Part shown: in pieces, positions 61,137 through 64,000 of the stretch
How the letters are laid out: every line of letters starts with the position of its first letter
Numbering within the stretch: position 1 is the stretch's first letter
From: Microcoleus sp. FACHB-68
GTDB taxonomy: Bacteria; Cyanobacteriota; Cyanobacteriia; Cyanobacteriales; Oscillatoriaceae
Length of the DNA stretch: 64,000 bases
Direction of reading: 5' to 3'
NCBI RefSeq assembly: GCF_014695715.1
Contig: NZ_JACJOT010000006.1
Coordinates: 806,001-870,000, forward strand
Program-made: the position numbers and the translations under genes
Notes under the pieces: model-generated
Told to the model about the DNA's origin: nothing
Database searches by the model: none
What the model saw: only the letters and a program-made list of their open reading frames with translations

Positions 61137-64000
61137 ATGACCATTTTTCTGAGCGGCTACCAAATCCTTAAAACTATTCATGAAGGTGCCAATACAGTTA
61201 TTTACCGGGGACGCAAAGAGTCAGATAACTCCTCAGCCATCATAAAAACCCTGAAAGCCGAGTATCCTACAATTGAAGAAATTACCCGCTTAAGACATGA
61301 ATATAAAATCATCCAACCTTTATCTATAGAAGGGGTTATCAAAACTTATGGACTCCAAAATTACCAGCACAGCTACGCCCTAATTTTAGAAGATTTTGCC
61401 GGCTTGCCTCTTAAAGAATTAATCAACAATCAAAGATTATCTTTATCTGATGTTCTTCAGGTGGCAATAAACCTAGCTCATACGCTAGGACATCTGCATT
61501 TATCTCACATTATTCACAAAGATATTAAACCCAATAATATCCTTCTTAATCCTCAAACAGGGCAAATAAAACTTATTGACTTTAGCATTTCATCGCGCTT
61601 ATCTAAAGAAACCCCAACCCTTAGCAATGCCAACTTGCTAGAAGGCACCCTCGCCTATATGTCGCCCGAACAAACCGGCAGGATGAATCGTTCTTTGGAC
61701 TACCGCACTGATTTTTATTCTCTGGGAATCACTTTCTATGAAATGCTAACAGGTCAGTTGCCTTTTGATTCCACCGATCCAATGGAATTGATCCACTGTC
61801 ATATCGCTAAAATGCCGGTTCCTCCTCACCATCTTAATAGAGAAGTCCCGCAAGCGGTTTCGGATGTCGTGATGAAATTAGTTGCTAAAACCGCTGAAGA
61901 CAGATATCAAAATGCTTGGGGACTCAAAGCAGATTTAGAAGAATGTTTGAGGCAACTGCAAACCACAGGTAAAATCGAGGAATTTGTTCCGGGCAAATTA
62001 GATAAATCTGGTCAATTCCTGATTCCGCAAAAACTCTACGGACGTGATGCGGATGTAGCAACTTTGCTAGATTCCTTCCTTCGCGTAGGAGTGAGTTCAG
62101 ATGATAACTCTTCAGAAAAACAAATAATTTTAGAGCCAAACTTTCACCTAAAAGGCAAAGCGGAAATGATGCTGGTTTCCGGATACTCCGGTATTGGAAA
62201 AACCAGTGTTGTTAACGAAATTCACAAACCCATCGTCAAAGCACGAGGATATTTTATTGCCGGCAAGTTTGACCAGTTCAAGCGAAATATCCCCTATGCC
62301 GCCATCATTCAAGCATTTCAAGCATTGATTCGACAACTTTTAACAGAAAATCCTGAAGAAATTTCGATTTGGAAAGAAAAATTAGAAGTTGCTTTTGCTC
62401 AGAATGGGCGAGTCATTACGGATGTAATTCCCGAAGTTGAACTAATTGTTGGGGTGCAACCAGAAGTTCCCAATTTAGGGCCGGCAGAATCTCAAAATCG
62501 CTTCAACCGGCTGTTTAAACAATTCATCCATGTCTTTACCACCAAAGAACACCCCCTGGTTCTCTTTTTAGATGATTTGCAGTGGGCGGATAGTGCGTCT
62601 TTAAAATTAATTCAATTGTTGATAACTGACACAGATAGCCGGTATTTGTTGGTGATCGGGGCATATCGGGATAATGAAGTCAGCCCAACGCATCCGTTAA
62701 TGCTAACTTTAGAAGAAATTCAAAAAGCCGGTGCTGCGGTTAATAATATTGTACTCAAACCTTTAGACTTTGAAAACGTCAATCAATTAGTTGCCGATAC
62801 CCTTCATTCAGAAACCCGCTCAAAAACCCTCGCTGAGTTACTTTTCAACAAAACGGGAGGAAATCCTTTTTTCTTAACCCAATTATTGCAGACGCTACAC
62901 TCAGAAAACTTGCTGAATTTCGACTTTATGGAAGGTTGCTGGCTGTGGGATATGGAAAAAATCCAAGCCATCGGCATTACAGATTTTAATGTTGTTGAAC
63001 TCGTTGCCAGAAATATTCAAAAACTCCCCCTAGAGACACAGCAGGTTTTAAAATTAGCCGCCTGCATCGGGAACTCTTTTAACTTAGATGTTTTGGCAAT
63101 TGTTAACGAGACATCAATGTTAATTACCGCCAATGAGCTGTGGGAGGCGCTACAAGCCGGCTTGATTTTGCCACTGAGCAATGCCTACAAAATTCCCCTA
63201 TTTTTTGATAAAGAACATCAGGGAGATTTGCTGGTAGAGAATGTCAGGATTGGCTACAAGTTTTTACATGATCGCGTGCAGCAGGCAGCGTATTCTCTAA
63301 TTCCTGAAGACCAGAAAAAAGCCGTACACCTGAAAATTGGTCAGTTGCTGTTGCAAAAAACAGCTAAATCTGCTTTAGAAGAAAATATCTTTGATATTGT
63401 CAACCAACTGAATATCGGACTTGAATTTATCAAGAATCCCTCAGAAAAAGAGGAACTTGCCAAACTGAATTTAATGGCAGTACGGAAAGCCAAGGCAGCA
63501 ACCGCTTATGAAGCGGCTGTGCGGTATGCGAATGTTGGTTTGGAACTTCTCCCAGCGTCAGGGTGGCAAAATTACTATGAATTGACGCGGGATCTCCATG
63601 TTGAAGCCGTGGAAGTGGAATATTTAAACACTAATTACGAGCAGGCAAAACAGCTTTCTGAAATTGTTCTACGACAAGCAGAATCCCTACTCGAAAAAGT
63701 CAAAGTTTATGAAATAAAAATCCAATTTTATATTGCTCAAAATTTGATGCAAGAAGCTATTAACACAGCTTTAGAAGTGTTAAAAATGCTGGGTGTGTTT
63801 ATTCCTAAAAATCCCAACAAGATAAACATTTTAGTCGGAGTGCTTCGCACAAAGCTTACCCTAAACGTCAAGCAAATTGAGGATCTAGCTCAGTTGCCAG
63901 AAATGACCGATCCTTATAAGCTTGCGGCTATGCGGATCTTGATCGCTGTCCTCGTTCCTGCTTTTCTTACGGCTCCAAGTTTATTTCCAATTGTGACCTT
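61137..64000 (+). CDS. Ser/Thr kinase-AAA ATPase sensor protein, 5' part
   Basis: An open frame from ATG 61137 (MTIFLSGYQILKTIHEGANT) runs to the window end without a stop; 954 codons are visible. An upstream in-frame ATG at 61095 is possible. The kinase domain (about 5-265) has TVIYRG, the catalytic loop HKDIKPNNILL with its Asp, and LIDFSI as the Mg loop, usual for this group. An ATPase module (from about 345) has Walker A GYSGIGKTS and Walker B LFLDDLQWADSA, as in cyanobacterial kinase-AAA-GAF-histidine kinase hybrids. The helical part that follows (LQQAAYSLIP-like region) fits the family too. The missing 3' part is expected to encode GAF, PAS and histidine kinase domains. Confidence 0.92.
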   Translation, partial: MTIFLSGYQILKTIHEGANTVIYRGRKESDNSSAIIKTLKAEYPTIEEITRLRHEYKIIQPLSIEGVIKTYGLQNYQHSYALILEDFAGLPLKELINNQRLSLSDVLQVAINLAHTLGHLHLSHIIHKDIKPNNILLNPQTGQIKLIDFSISSRLSKETPTLSNANLLEGTLAYMSPEQTGRMNRSLDYRTDFYSLGITFYEMLTGQLPFDSTDPMELIHCHIAKMPVPPHHLNREVPQAVSDVVMKLVAKTAEDRYQNAWGLKADLEECLRQLQTTGKIEEFVPGKLDKSGQFLIPQKLYGRDADVATLLDSFLRVGVSSDDNSSEKQIILEPNFHLKGKAEMMLVSGYSGIGKTSVVNEIHKPIVKARGYFIAGKFDQFKRNIPYAAIIQAFQALIRQLLTENPEEISIWKEKLEVAFAQNGRVITDVIPEVELIVGVQPEVPNLGPAESQNRFNRLFKQFIHVFTTKEHPLVLFLDDLQWADSASLKLIQLLITDTDSRYLLVIGAYRDNEVSPTHPLMLTLEEIQKAGAAVNNIVLKPLDFENVNQLVADTLHSETRSKTLAELLFNKTGGNPFFLTQLLQTLHSENLLNFDFMEGCWLWDMEKIQAIGITDFNVVELVARNIQKLPLETQQVLKLAACIGNSFNLDVLAIVNETSMLITANELWEALQAGLILPLSNAYKIPLFFDKEHQGDLLVENVRIGYKFLHDRVQQAAYSLIPEDQKKAVHLKIGQLLLQKTAKSALEENIFDIVNQLNIGLEFIKNPSEKEELAKLNLMAVRKAKAATAYEAAVRYANVGLELLPASGWQNYYELTRDLHVEAVEVEYLNTNYEQAKQLSEIVLRQAESLLEKVKVYEIKIQFYIAQNLMQEAINTALEVLKMLGVFIPKNPNKINILVGVLRTKLTLNVKQIEDLAQLPEMTDPYKLAAMRILIAVLVPAFLTAPSLFPIVT

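Overview
The window is a chromosomal segment of what is most likely a filamentous cyanobacterium. Several families seen here are typical of that group: DUF3370 and KGK-domain proteins, CHAT/TPR/filamentous-haemagglutinin proteins, very large PAS/GAF histidine kinases, an Anabaena-type sensory rhodopsin transducer (ASRT), DnaJ-pentapeptide and Ser/Thr kinase-AAA proteins. Heptamer tandem repeats (CCCCATG/CCCAATG), dispersed ACGCAGATG repeats and an extreme abundance of the palindrome TGCCGGCA also point that way. The assignment is by gene content only; there is no rRNA or tRNA marker in the window.

Layout. 1-8 kb: citramalate synthase with a heptamer repeat inserted in frame, a DUF3370 lipoprotein, then ASRT, DedA and a GH13 glucosyl enzyme on one strand. 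8.2-12.3 kb: a giant calcium-binding/cadherin/FG-GAP surface protein. 12.4-26 kb: housekeeping and accessory genes (clpC, a SAM hydroxide adenosyltransferase, htpX, map, a NIF3-like protein, an alpha/beta-hydrolase lacking its nucleophile, two KGK paralogues, an integrase remnant, DnaJ-pentapeptide, glpK, a MATE exporter). 26.2-29.1 kb: a secreted GH15 glucoamylase with two starch-binding modules. 29.15-41.4 kb: a type III-B CRISPR system consisting of a 26-repeat array, a CARF-HEPN effector, a Cmr6-Cmr1 fusion, cmr5, cmr4, cmr3 and cmr2, and a divergent WYL regulator. 41.7-46.5 kb: a small unknown gene, then an XRE regulator translationally coupled to a hybrid histidine kinase. 47-54 kb: a secreted TPR protein, a CHAT protease-like TPR protein and a two-partner-secretion exoprotein. 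54-64 kb: a membrane pseudokinase, a small membrane protein, a second multi-sensor histidine kinase and the 5' part of a Ser/Thr kinase-AAA sensor protein that runs off the window.

The CRISPR locus is the most coherent system. Five genes of the cmr operon overlap or abut, so the effector complex is made as one translationally linked unit. Cmr2 keeps the GGDD cyclase motif but has Glu where the HD Asp is expected. The operon ends in a CARF-HEPN nuclease, so the predicted immune output is cyclic-oligoadenylate signalling and RNA cleavage rather than DNA cleavage by the HD domain. No cas1, cas2 or cas6 lies in the window, so adaptation and crRNA processing must be supplied from elsewhere.

Repeat families sit mostly at 3' ends of genes and between convergent genes, and in two cases (cimA and the MATE gene) they have entered the reading frame. 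All function calls are from sequence reading and memory of families; no database search was run.
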